DNA from: Fervidobacterium sp. UBA5837
GTDB lineage: Bacteria > Thermotogota > Thermotogae > Thermotogales > Fervidobacteriaceae
Reading direction: 5' to 3'
Length of the DNA: 17,453 bases
Assembly (NCBI GenBank): GCA_002432805.1
Contig: DJGV01000012.1
Span: 823-18,275, forward strand
The notes under the pieces: model-generated
Databases searched by the model: none
The model's input: the letters and a program-made list of their open reading frames with translations, nothing else
What the model was told of the DNA's origin: nothing
Made by a program: the position numbers and the translations under genes
Shown here: piece by piece, positions 1 to 6,846 of the stretch
How positions within the stretch are numbered: the stretch's first letter is position 1
Layout of the letters: the number at the start of each line of letters is the position of its first letter

Positions 1-444
1 GTCTGCTACTCCTCTGAATCCTTCTATCTTTCCATCAAGCAACTTCTTCGTGTTGAATTCTGTTGTCCTCGATATCCTGTCAACCTCTTCTCTCAACTGG
101 TTCAATTCTGCCTGTACTTGGTTTCTATCAACATCTGTGTTTGTATCTGATGATGCTTGTACTGCCAGTTCTCTCATTCTCCCAAGTATCGAGTGGACTT
201 CTGTCAATGCTCCTTCTGCTGTCTGGATCAACGATATGGCATCTTCTGAGTTCTTTATACCCATATCGAGACCTCTAACCTGACCTCTCATCTTCTCACT
301 TATTGCCAAACCTGCTGCATCGTCTCCAGCTTTGTTTATCCTTAAACCTGACGAGAGTCTTTCAAGTGTCTTTCCCATATCCGTGTTTGTGTTGTTGATA
401 CTTCTCCAGCTGTTCAATGCACTGATGTTATGGTTAATCCTCAT
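1..444 (-). CDS. fliC: Flagellin, N-terminal part (runs off the left edge)
   Basis: Only the first 148 codons are in the window, read leftwards from an ATG at 444. The protein starts MRINHNISALNSWRSINN and continues with the classic flagellin D0/D1 signature: LSSGLRINKAGDDAAGLAIS at about residues 31-50, then heptad-rich helices (AISLIQTAEGALTEVHSIL, RMRELAVQASSDTNT) and the N-terminal end signature of the type RTTEFNTKKLLDG. Flagellin polymerises outside the cell into the flagellar filament. A GGAGGT ribosome site lies 8 bases before the ATG, and a strong sigma-28 promoter lies at 520-546. The gene diverges from the second flagellin at 734. Identification is firm; total length and C-terminus cannot be seen. 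Confidence 0.96.
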   Translation of the reverse strand, partial: MRINHNISALNSWRSINNTNTDMGKTLERLSSGLRINKAGDDAAGLAISEKMRGQVRGLDMGIKNSEDAISLIQTAEGALTEVHSILGRMRELAVQASSDTNTDVDRNQVQAELNQLREEVDRISRTTEFNTKKLLDGKIEGFRGVAD

Positions 445-519
445 ACCTTTTCACCTCCATGTGTTTTTTCCTGAGTTTCTAAGTAACTTTTCTTAAGGGC
501 GCCCTTTTCTACAACATTA

Positions 520-546
520 TTATCGGAATATAGATCGAAAACTTTA
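520..546 (-). promoter_or_regulatory. Sigma-28 (FliA) promoter of the left-hand flagellin gene
   Basis: On the minus strand the sequence reads TAAAGTTT, 11 bases, then TCCGATAA. The FliA consensus is TAAAGTTT-N11-GCCGATAA, so 15 of 16 defined positions match. The start codon at 444 lies about 70 bases downstream, giving a normal leader. Late flagellar genes are classically transcribed by sigma-28, so position and match agree with the product. Confidence 0.88.
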
Positions 547-733
547 TACTAGTCCAATATATTTCTTGCGAAAATTTAGAAAAAGCATTGAACGATTTTG
601 AGATATGGTAGGTCTAATACATTGAACAGGGAAAAACAGAGAAAATGATGAAGTAGATTTGCCATAACTCCTTTGTTTATTTAGTGTTTTCAAAGTTTAG
701 TTTTTCATGTCCATGCCCTAGGGAGGCGAGTTT

Positions 734-1534
734 GTGAGAATAAACAACGACCTTGGAACATGGTCAATGAGGTATTTACAAAGTTTACAAAATCAACAGG
801 CATCAGATGTTCAAAAGTCTTTTCAGGCTCATGTGTCAGTTACACGGAACTTTTCTACAGGTACGGTTACAGAAGGAATGCGTTCTCAAATTAACAGTTA
901 CCGTGAGGCAATGGCAAGTACGTACAACGCAATTGGTATTATGAACACTGCGGGAAGTGGAATTCAAGGTATCAGTAACAATGTTCAAAAGATGAAGGAA
1001 TTAGCAACACAGGCAACGAGTAACAATTTGACAGACGATCAAAGGGCAAGGCTTCAAGAACAATTTTCTCAATTGTCACAAGGTATCAACAAGGTTGTTG
1101 AACAAACAACTTACGATGGCAAGAGAGTACTTGGCGGTGATATAAGAAATATGGAAGTTCAGTTAGGCACTAATCAAGAGCAAACGAGTATCACCCTCCC
1201 GGGCATGGGCCTTAAGAATTTGGGACTCGAAAATGCTAATTTAAACAGTGTGGAAAATGCTCAAAATGCTTTGAAAACTCTTGATAATGCTATTCAGAAT
1301 GTTGCTAATACTAAAAATTATGTGAACGCAATCTCAGAACAGTTGGGTAATGCTGCAAGGATTCTTAGCAATACTACAATGAACATCACCTCCTCCGTGA
1401 GTTCATTAAACGATACAAATGCTGCACGCAGCATGATGGATTCAATCAAGGCAACTTTACTTTCTCAAGCGACTTCCGGTGTTGCCTCGCAGTCTAACAC
1501 CAATAGTATGAGTGTGTTAAGATTACTTGGCTGA
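734..1534 (+). CDS. Divergent flagellin-family protein
   Basis: A 266-residue protein starting at GTG 734, 6 bases after a GGGAGGCGAG ribosome site. Flagellin ancestry shows at both ends: MRINNDLGTW at the N-terminus and NTNSMSVLRLLG at the C-terminus, which mirrors the usual flagellin end (QxPQxVLxLL). Helical D1-like segments are present (MKELATQATSNNLTDDQRA, then TTYDGKRVLGG at about 131-141). Unlike its neighbour it lacks the RLSSGLRIN..DDAAG signature; the equivalent region reads FSTGTVTEGMRSQINSYREA. It is as short as minimal flagellins with no variable D2/D3 domain. It is probably a minor filament subunit, or a junction or regulatory flagellin, exported by the flagellar type III system. 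It sits head-to-head with a canonical flagellin and ends at a strong terminator. Family assignment is good; the precise role is unknown. Confidence 0.85.
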   Translation: MRINNDLGTWSMRYLQSLQNQQASDVQKSFQAHVSVTRNFSTGTVTEGMRSQINSYREAMASTYNAIGIMNTAGSGIQGISNNVQKMKELATQATSNNLTDDQRARLQEQFSQLSQGINKVVEQTTYDGKRVLGGDIRNMEVQLGTNQEQTSITLPGMGLKNLGLENANLNSVENAQNALKTLDNAIQNVANTKNYVNAISEQLGNAARILSNTTMNITSSVSSLNDTNAARSMMDSIKATLLSQATSGVASQSNTNSMSVLRLLG

Positions 1535-1570
1535 AATCTCTATTGAGTAGTTTGTTTGTTAAGAATAAGT

Positions 1571-1600
1571 AAAAGCGGTGGATTACTCCACCGTTTTTTT
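1571..1600. terminator. Bidirectional intrinsic terminator between flagellin and tRNA-Leu
   Basis: A stem of CGGTGGA and TCCACCG (1576-1582 with 1587-1593) around a TTAC loop is followed by seven T on the plus strand (1594-1600). On the minus strand it is followed by a short T run (complement of 1571-1574). It therefore ends the plus-strand flagellin mRNA and probably also the minus-strand tRNA-Leu transcript. Confidence 0.88.
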
Positions 1601-1627
1601 GTTCACGCTTAATTATATTTGGTACTC

Positions 1628-1715
1628 TGGTGCCGAGGGCGGGACTTGAACCCGCACAGAGCCTAGCCCCTGTTGATTTTGAGTCAACCGCGTCTGCCAA
1701 TTCCGCCACCTCGGC
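1628..1715 (-). tRNA. tRNA-Leu, anticodon CAA
   Basis: The minus strand folds into a class II tRNA. The acceptor stem is GCCGAGG/CCTCGGC with an encoded ACCA end; the D arm begins GGCGGAATTGGCAGACGC; the anticodon stem is GTTGA/TCAAC with loop CTCAAAA; there is a long variable arm; and the T arm is GCGGG-TTCAAGT-CCCGC. The loop puts CAA at the anticodon (complement of 1679-1681), reading UUG leucine codons. The long variable arm is expected for tRNA-Leu. A sigma-A promoter lies just upstream at 1746-1774, and the bidirectional terminator at 1571-1600 lies downstream. Confidence 0.95.
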
Positions 1716-1716
1716 G

Positions 1717-1746
1717 TATATGTGCACAAAACCAAAAGCACATATA
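1717..1746. repeat. Perfect inverted repeat beside the tRNA gene
   Basis: TATATGTGC (1717-1725) is repeated inverted as GCACATATA (1738-1746) around a 12-base A-rich loop. It lies between the aminotransferase stop (1797) and the tRNA 5' end, and overlaps the tRNA promoter -10 edge. No T tract follows on the minus strand, so it is not a standard terminator. It would form in read-through RNA from the operon at 1797-5945, and could help processing or block read-through. Confidence 0.6.
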
Positions 1747-1774
1747 TTCTATCATCAAATTAATCGTTTTTCAA
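1746..1774 (-). promoter_or_regulatory. Sigma-A promoter of tRNA-Leu
   Basis: On the minus strand TTGAAA (1769-1774) and TAGAAT (1746-1751) are separated by exactly 17 bases. Predicted initiation near 1739 gives a leader of about 24 bases before the mature tRNA end at 1715. Confidence 0.75.
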
Positions 1775-1796
1775 GTAGTTATTTTACCATACTTCC

Positions 1797-2987
1797 TTAT
1801 TTAGATGCGTTATATTTTTCTATTCCTTTTCCAAGTATTTCAACAGCCTCTCTCAGTTTTTCTGACTCTAGCACGTATGCAATTCTTATCTCACTTAATC
1901 CGGCACCCGGAGTAGCGTAGAATCCACTCAGAGGTGAGACCATTGTGGTTTTGCCATTTATATTAAACTCCTGAAGCATCCATATGATGAAATCTTCTGC
2001 ATTTGCCACTGGTAACTTTGCTGACAAGTAGAATGCCCCTTCAGGTTTGTGAACAACGACACCCGGAATTTCTTTCATTGCTTGGTACGTTGCATCTCTT
2101 CTTTTCTGATACTCATCACGCACACTGTTTGTGTACTCATCGCCAAGTGACAAAAGCCCTATTGCACCATATTGCGTTGTTTCTGCAGGGCAGAGACGTG
2201 CCTGTGCAAATTTCAGTACACCCTTGGAAAATTCTTTGTTTTTCGTAACAAACATCCCAATCCTTGCACCGCATGCACTGTATCTCTTTGAGATACTATC
2301 GACCATTATCAATCTATCATCTATACCATTGAAATAGCATGCGGAAACGTGCTTTCTCCCATCGAATGTAAATTCCCTATACACTTCATCTGAGATGATG
2401 ACAAGATCGTGCTTTTTCGCAAATTCGACAATTTGTTTTACCTCTTCGTACGTGTAAACAGTTCCAGTTGGGTTAGATGGATTTGAGAAGAGTATTGCCT
2501 TTGTTCTTGGTGTCAACGCCTTTTCGAATGCTTCCATGGAAGGTAGTCTGTATCCATCTTCGGGATGAGCAGTCACTGGTACAAGCTTCACACTCAGATA
2601 CGTTGCAAAGCCAAGGTAATTTGCATAGAACGGTTCTATTGTAAGAACTTCATCACCAGGGTCACAGACAACACCAAGTGCGAACATTATTGCCTCACTA
2701 CCGCCATTTGTTATCGTAATTTCATCGGCACTAACATTTATGTTGTGTCTTGCATAGTAGCTTGCAAAAGCCTCGCGTAATTCATAAATTCCCTGTGAAT
2801 GAGTATATGCAACAACCTCAGACTTGTATTTATCGATGTATTCATACCAGATTTTTGGAGTCTTTATATCTGGTTGTCCAATATTCAAGTGATAAACATA
2901 TATTCCCTTCTTTTCAGCCATATCTGAATAAGGTACCAATCTTCTAATTGGACTTGCAGGTGTTTCCATCGCCCTTTTCGAAATCAT
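1797..2987 (-). CDS. PLP-dependent class I/II aminotransferase (aspartate aminotransferase family)
   Basis: A cytosolic fold-type I aminotransferase of about 396 residues, the usual family length. Visible landmarks in order are the substrate-side motif NIGQPDIKTP, the cofactor glycine loop NGGSEAI, the SNPSNPTGTVYT stretch carrying the PLP-contacting Asn, ISDEVYREF with the Asp and Tyr that hold the pyridine ring and phenol oxygen, SISKRYSACGARIG with the Schiff-base Lys, and SEIRIAYV with the Arg that binds the substrate carboxylate. The amino acid substrate cannot be told from sequence. The ATG at 2987 sits 6 bases after GGAGGG; starts at 2990 or 3002 are also possible, but the GGAGGG lies inside the 3002 version. 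It is the last gene of the psuG operon. Confidence 0.93.
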   Translation of the reverse strand: MISKRAMETPASPIRRLVPYSDMAEKKGIYVYHLNIGQPDIKTPKIWYEYIDKYKSEVVAYTHSQGIYELREAFASYYARHNINVSADEITITNGGSEAIMFALGVVCDPGDEVLTIEPFYANYLGFATYLSVKLVPVTAHPEDGYRLPSMEAFEKALTPRTKAILFSNPSNPTGTVYTYEEVKQIVEFAKKHDLVIISDEVYREFTFDGRKHVSACYFNGIDDRLIMVDSISKRYSACGARIGMFVTKNKEFSKGVLKFAQARLCPAETTQYGAIGLLSLGDEYTNSVRDEYQKRRDATYQAMKEIPGVVVHKPEGAFYLSAKLPVANAEDFIIWMLQEFNINGKTTMVSPLSGFYATPGAGLSEIRIAYVLESEKLREAVEILGKGIEKYNASK

Positions 2988-3011
2988 CATCTTCCCTCCC
3001 ATGGTATTGAT

Positions 3012-3623
3012 CTATCTTTCATTCACATAGACAATCTCACTTTCAACAACTTCAGGAAGGTCTAGTGGTTCATCATATATGACCTCAAGAAAAGCATATT
3101 CTTCGCTATACGAAATATCAAGTATAGTAACGTTCATGTAGCTGAGCTGCTGCATTTTTTTACCGTAAGAAACGAAATCAATCTTCAATTTCTGCTTGTA
3201 TGCTTTTCTTTTCGTCAGTATGCGTTTTGATAATTTTGCTTTCTCAATTGCCTCTTCAGCACTTGTGCTGTATGCATCTATTAAACCTCTAATTCCGAGT
3301 TTTACACCGCCAAAATATCTGGTGACAACAACTGCAACATTCAATAGTTCTGACCTTTTAAGTACATTGAGCATAGGTATACCTGCAGTCCCAGAAGGTT
3401 CACCGGCATCTGAAGAGAACTCAACAATCTCACTCTTACCGATTACTCTATAAGCAGGACAGTTATGAGTTGCATCTGCATATTTCTTGCTCATCTCAGA
3501 AATAAAATTTTTGGCCTCATATTCATCTTCAACACCTCTCAATGTGGCTATGAATATGGACCTTTCGATGTTTATCTTATTTTCTATCGTTCCCTCAATA
3601 GTTTTGTATCTTTCAATATCCAT
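3012..3623 (-). CDS. yigZ: YigZ/IMPACT (UPF0029) family protein
   Basis: A 203-residue protein with the full length and two-part layout of bacterial YigZ. The IMPACT N-terminal domain (about 1-125) carries the diagnostic run SSDAGEPSGTAGIPML and then VVVTRYFGGVKLGIRGL. A smaller ferredoxin-like C-terminal domain (about 140-200) follows. Family members are linked to translation control and nucleic acid binding, but the biochemical role of the bacterial proteins is not settled. The start is fixed by GGAGG 5 bases before ATG 3623. That ribosome site and the first 40 bases lie inside the end of the phosphodiesterase gene, so the two are translated from one mRNA. Confidence 0.93.
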   Translation of the reverse strand: MDIERYKTIEGTIENKINIERSIFIATLRGVEDEYEAKNFISEMSKKYADATHNCPAYRVIGKSEIVEFSSDAGEPSGTAGIPMLNVLKRSELLNVAVVVTRYFGGVKLGIRGLIDAYSTSAEEAIEKAKLSKRILTKRKAYKQKLKIDFVSYGKKMQQLSYMNVTILDISYSEEYAFLEVIYDEPLDLPEVVESEIVYVNER

Positions 3624-4177
3624 TTTGCCTCCATGTAGATCTGTCTAAGAGTTAGATCGTAAAAACTTGCTGAAATGTTATGGCCATCAATTTGAAATGT
3701 CAGGACACTTCTTGGTGCACCATCCTTTGGAAGTGATGCACTCCCAGGATTGATAACAACTTTTCCACCAAACTCTTCTATCTTTGGAATATGTGTATGA
3801 CCGTGGAGCAAGAAATGTACATCCTTTGCATTCAGAAACTGTTCCAAACTGTTCTCTTCAAATTGTTCACCATGAATGAGTAAGAATGAGAAATCACCGA
3901 AGTATTCTATAGAAATTCTCGGCATCTCGGCAAGCCCCAAGACTTTCAAATCGACATCTGCGTCACAATTTCCCCTTATGTACCCAACTTTGTAACTTCT
4001 GAGTATTTCGACAACACCTTTTGGATCGTATCCTTCAGGTAGTGGATTTCTTGGGCCGTGGTAGAGAATATCTCCGAGATGAAAGACTGCATTGAATTGC
4101 TCAAGATCAAATTGTTCAAGAATATCTCGAAGTGCTTTCAAAGAGCCATGCGTGTCACTCATAACAAGGATTCTCAT
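3584..4177 (-). CDS. yfcE: YfcE/MJ0936-type metallophosphoesterase
   Basis: A 197-residue calcineurin-like phosphodiesterase of the small YfcE type. All metal ligands are visible: D8 and H10 in SDTHG, D36 in HLGD, N70 in GNCD, H102 in LIHGE, and H127/H129 in GHTH. Relatives hydrolyse phosphodiesters in vitro with Mn2+; the natural substrate is usually unknown. Its ATG overlaps the stop of the sigma-54-like gene by 4 bases (4174-4177), so translation is probably coupled. Its 3' end overlaps yigZ by 40 bases. Confidence 0.93.
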   Translation of the reverse strand: MRILVMSDTHGSLKALRDILEQFDLEQFNAVFHLGDILYHGPRNPLPEGYDPKGVVEILRSYKVGYIRGNCDADVDLKVLGLAEMPRISIEYFGDFSFLLIHGEQFEENSLEQFLNAKDVHFLLHGHTHIPKIEEFGGKVVINPGSASLPKDGAPRSVLTFQIDGHNISASFYDLTLRQIYMEAKWILKDTKLLRER

Positions 4178-5076
4178 TGTAAATCCCCTTTCGATAATTC
4201 TTCATTCTCCTCATTGATCATGTTTCTGTATTTATTCACCGTCCTGCGAGATATGTTGATACCAACAGACTTTAACAAGAGCATGATTTGATGATCCGTA
4301 AGGCTACCGTCTACTTTTAGCAGTTCTCCAATCTCATTTATTATGAGTAGTTTATTTGGTCCTTTACCGAAGAACATTCTCAACGGTAAAATACCTCGAG
4401 GCGTATTAACAAACTTATTTCTGACAGCTCTGCTTATCGTGGCTATGTTTAGGTCTAAAATATTAGCTACATGTGTCATAGTTACTATTTGTGGGTATTT
4501 TCTGTAGCCTCTCAGAAAATATTCATTTATCTCCCTTACAAAGTTGCAGATTTTATAAAGCGTCTCTTCGCGCATCTGAAGTGCCTTGGCAACAAACGGA
4601 TCTGATACCTCTATCCTTCTTACTTCAACGCGGTCTACATCGATCATAGCATCTGGAAAGATATATATGCTATCGTCATCGTTTGCTGAATAGTGATCTA
4701 TCTCGTCGTGAAATTCCTCAAAGATCAATCTTATAAGAAAGTTAGCCTTATGGAAAGGAATCCCAAATTTATCACACAATTCTTCTTCAGATATTCTAAG
4801 CTTCCCCTTACTATCGATGTTGTAAATTATGTACTCAACTATTCTCTCATCCTCATCAGGCAAGTACAAAAATGGCAATAACTTTTCAAGGGATGCATGT
4901 AAGTCTTCAGAACTAGGATATATCTCGTCGTTTATCTCTCGAACATCTGCGTATCGTTCTCTAAGCAAATAAGCAGGTGCTTCAAGCACCTGCAGATAGA
5001 ATTTTTCTTTCCTTGTAAGGATTAACTTTTGCTCAAGAGATTGTTTTATCTTATCAGTTCTCTTGCTATCTGGCAT
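4174..5076 (-). CDS. rpoN: Shortened sigma-54 (RpoN) family protein
   Basis: A 300-residue protein recognised by its C-terminal half. A helix-turn-helix segment at about 203-236 (VANILDLNIATISRAVRNKF, then a TPRGI run leading to MFF) matches the sigma-54 DNA-binding region, and the RpoN box is SRRTVNKYRN at 276-285 (family consensus ARRTVAKYRE). Near the N-terminus SLEQKLILTRKEKFYLQVLE resembles a poor region I (LSQKLVMTPQLQQAIKLLQ). The acidic middle (about 50-180) would be the core-polymerase-binding part. Typical sigma-54 proteins are about 390-500 residues, so region II and part of the core domain are reduced or lost. The ATG at 5076 has no clear ribosome site and lies 31 bases inside psuG, suggesting coupled translation. 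It could be a working minimal sigma-54 or a regulator that only binds -12/-24 type DNA. Confidence 0.85.
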   Translation of the reverse strand: MPDSKRTDKIKQSLEQKLILTRKEKFYLQVLEAPAYLLRERYADVREINDEIYPSSEDLHASLEKLLPFLYLPDEDERIVEYIIYNIDSKGKLRISEEELCDKFGIPFHKANFLIRLIFEEFHDEIDHYSANDDDSIYIFPDAMIDVDRVEVRRIEVSDPFVAKALQMREETLYKICNFVREINEYFLRGYRKYPQIVTMTHVANILDLNIATISRAVRNKFVNTPRGILPLRMFFGKGPNKLLIINEIGELLKVDGSLTDHQIMLLLKSVGINISRRTVNKYRNMINEENEELSKGDLQ

Positions 5077-5945
5077 GCTAATTCTGCGTTATTTTTCAGT
5101 AGTTCGATATTCGCTTTCAACGTCTTACCGTTGCTGAGTTGTGCAACTCTTGACAACAAATAGGGGGTCACATTCTTACCTGAAATGCCTTTCTCAAAAC
5201 ATTCATTCAATGCTTGATCAATGTAACCTTGGACCTCCGATTCTGCGATTACATGCTCTTGCTGTATTGGGTTTGCCACCAATATGGCGCCTTCTATATT
5301 GAGTGCCTTCTTTGCCTTGAATATGTCAGCTACTTCTTTTGGTGAATCAACTGCATGGTCAATCTGATAATCGGAAAGCCCTTCGTAGAATATCGGGAAT
5401 CTATTCGTCTTGTATCCCAAGACAGTTACTTGGAACGTTTCCAAAAATTCTATCGTTTTCCTCACGTCTAATATCGATTTGCAACCAGCACTCACAACAA
5501 TTACATCGCTCTTTGCCATCTCTGTGATATCTTGAGAGACATCCCAATCTCCCATATGCACACCACCGATACCACCAGTTGCAAAGACATCTATACCAAC
5601 GAGTTTTGCAATCCTCATCGTTGCACTGACAGTTGTTGCAGCACTCTTTTTCAGAGCTACTGCATACGGTATTTCCCTTGTACCAATCTTCAAAGGTTCG
5701 TCTTCCAACATCTCATTGATCTGTGCTTCACTCATCCCAACTATAATCTTGCCCTTCACAACGCCTATTGTTGCCGGAACAACACCATTTCTCCTTGCTA
5801 TATCTTCCATCATTTTTGCAGTCTCGATATTGTGAGGATAAGGTAGACCATGGGCTATAACCGTACTTTCCAATGCTATTATCGGTTTTCTCTCTTCAAG
5901 TGCACTCCTCACTTCATTAGATAACTCAATATCTCTATTTGCCAT
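5046..5945 (-). CDS. psuG: Pseudouridine-5'-phosphate glycosidase
   Basis: A 299-residue protein of the PsuG/indigoidine synthase A family, which reversibly splits pseudouridine 5'-phosphate into uracil and ribose 5-phosphate in pseudouridine salvage. Family motifs are in order: IALESTVIAHGLPYPHN with the catalytic Glu, ATIGVVKGKIIVGM with a catalytic Lys, VFATGGIGGVHMG, VVSAGCKSILD with a second conserved Lys, and GKNVTPYLL near the C-terminus. The length is normal. The ATG at 5945 is preferred over GTG 5954 because AGAGGTGG ends 5 bases before it. It is the first gene of the operon. No pseudouridine kinase (psuK) is in the window, so the partner kinase must lie elsewhere or another enzyme supplies the phosphate ester. 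Confidence 0.95.
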   Translation of the reverse strand: MANRDIELSNEVRSALEERKPIIALESTVIAHGLPYPHNIETAKMMEDIARRNGVVPATIGVVKGKIIVGMSEAQINEMLEDEPLKIGTREIPYAVALKKSAATTVSATMRIAKLVGIDVFATGGIGGVHMGDWDVSQDITEMAKSDVIVVSAGCKSILDVRKTIEFLETFQVTVLGYKTNRFPIFYEGLSDYQIDHAVDSPKEVADIFKAKKALNIEGAILVANPIQQEHVIAESEVQGYIDQALNECFEKGISGKNVTPYLLSRVAQLSNGKTLKANIELLKNNAELACQIARELIR

Positions 5946-5998
5946 TTCATCCACCTCTTTCTATGATTTATCGGCTACATCGATTGTGCACCGATTAA

Positions 5999-6832
5999 TC
6001 ATTTTACTGTGAGCGTTCTGATAAACTCACCAAGGTCTTGTACATTTACAACTATATCATACTCACCTGTTGGCAGCTTTCCAATCTGAACCGTTTTCGA
6101 AGGTGTTGTAAACGCTTGAGTAACATAATCACCCTTAGCTGGTTTGTAGAACGTTCCACCAATAGTAATCTTACCACGTTTTCCTACTAATGGATAGACT
6201 ATATCTGGTTCATCCAATTCTATTCGGTATCCACCCGTTGGGAATGTGCCTGCAATTATTTGAATAGAAATTTCATCATTCCTTGAAACAGTCATCCCTT
6301 CAGAGATTTCTCTGTACCCAGAATCTGACCTTACCAATATCCTCAACATGGCACCTCCAACATCAGATGGTAAACCCACCAAACCAGTACCATCATTTTC
6401 ATTTCTTGACTGTATTGCCCCATCTGGAAGTGGTTGATTATTTACATATATCTTGAAATCTACGGGACAGATGACAAGTACTGGATTTAACCTGATGTAT
6501 GTAGCATTTCTCATGCCAGAAAAACTATATGAAAATTCTCTCTTTGCTTTCTCATCGACAATTCTGATCCAATAATTCAACGTAGAATTTCCTGGCTGGA
6601 AGTACCAAGCTTTGACTATGTATCCCTTCTTTTCAGTATCTGCGAAAAGCTTGATGTATTGCACGTTAAAAGTCTTTGTACCAATCGACTTATACAAAGA
6701 TTCAGGAAAATTTTGATCCACTGAATGAACAAAAACACTGACATTTTGACTGGCTGGTTGTACGACAGGTTCAGAAAATCCTATACAAAATGTTACCAGT
6801 ACTAGAAAAGCCAAATAGATTCTCCTTAACAT
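5999..6832 (-). CDS. Secreted protein with C-terminal PrcB-type domain
   Basis: A 277-residue exported protein. Residues 1-20 (MLRRIYLAFLVLVTFCIGFS) form a signal peptide with no lipobox cysteine. The middle (about 30-180) is beta-rich and unassigned. From about 190 the sequence IIAGTFPTGGYRIELDE is the hallmark of the PrcB C-terminal domain (PTGGY..), known from the activator of treponemal dentilisin and found in many envelope proteins. The end (KLPTGEYDIVVNVQDLGEF) is Ig-like. The ATG at 6832 follows GGAGGTGCAAGT, and the diguanylate cyclase gene stops only 14 bases upstream, so the two form an operon. The partner protease, if any, is not in the window. Confidence 0.8.
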   Translation of the reverse strand: MLRRIYLAFLVLVTFCIGFSEPVVQPASQNVSVFVHSVDQNFPESLYKSIGTKTFNVQYIKLFADTEKKGYIVKAWYFQPGNSTLNYWIRIVDEKAKREFSYSFSGMRNATYIRLNPVLVICPVDFKIYVNNQPLPDGAIQSRNENDGTGLVGLPSDVGGAMLRILVRSDSGYREISEGMTVSRNDEISIQIIAGTFPTGGYRIELDEPDIVYPLVGKRGKITIGGTFYKPAKGDYVTQAFTTPSKTVQIGKLPTGEYDIVVNVQDLGEFIRTLTVK

Positions 6833-6846
6833 ACTTGCACCTCCTG

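Noticed and set aside
5532..5846. Plus-strand open frame of 104 codons rich in Cys and His
   Set aside because: It is a shadow of psuG on the other strand, with no ribosome site and residues dictated by the conserved PsuG codons.
5950..5975. GCCGATAA on the minus strand before psuG as a sigma-28 promoter
   Set aside because: No TAAA-type -35 element lies 15-16 bases upstream, and psuG has no flagellar connection; probably chance.
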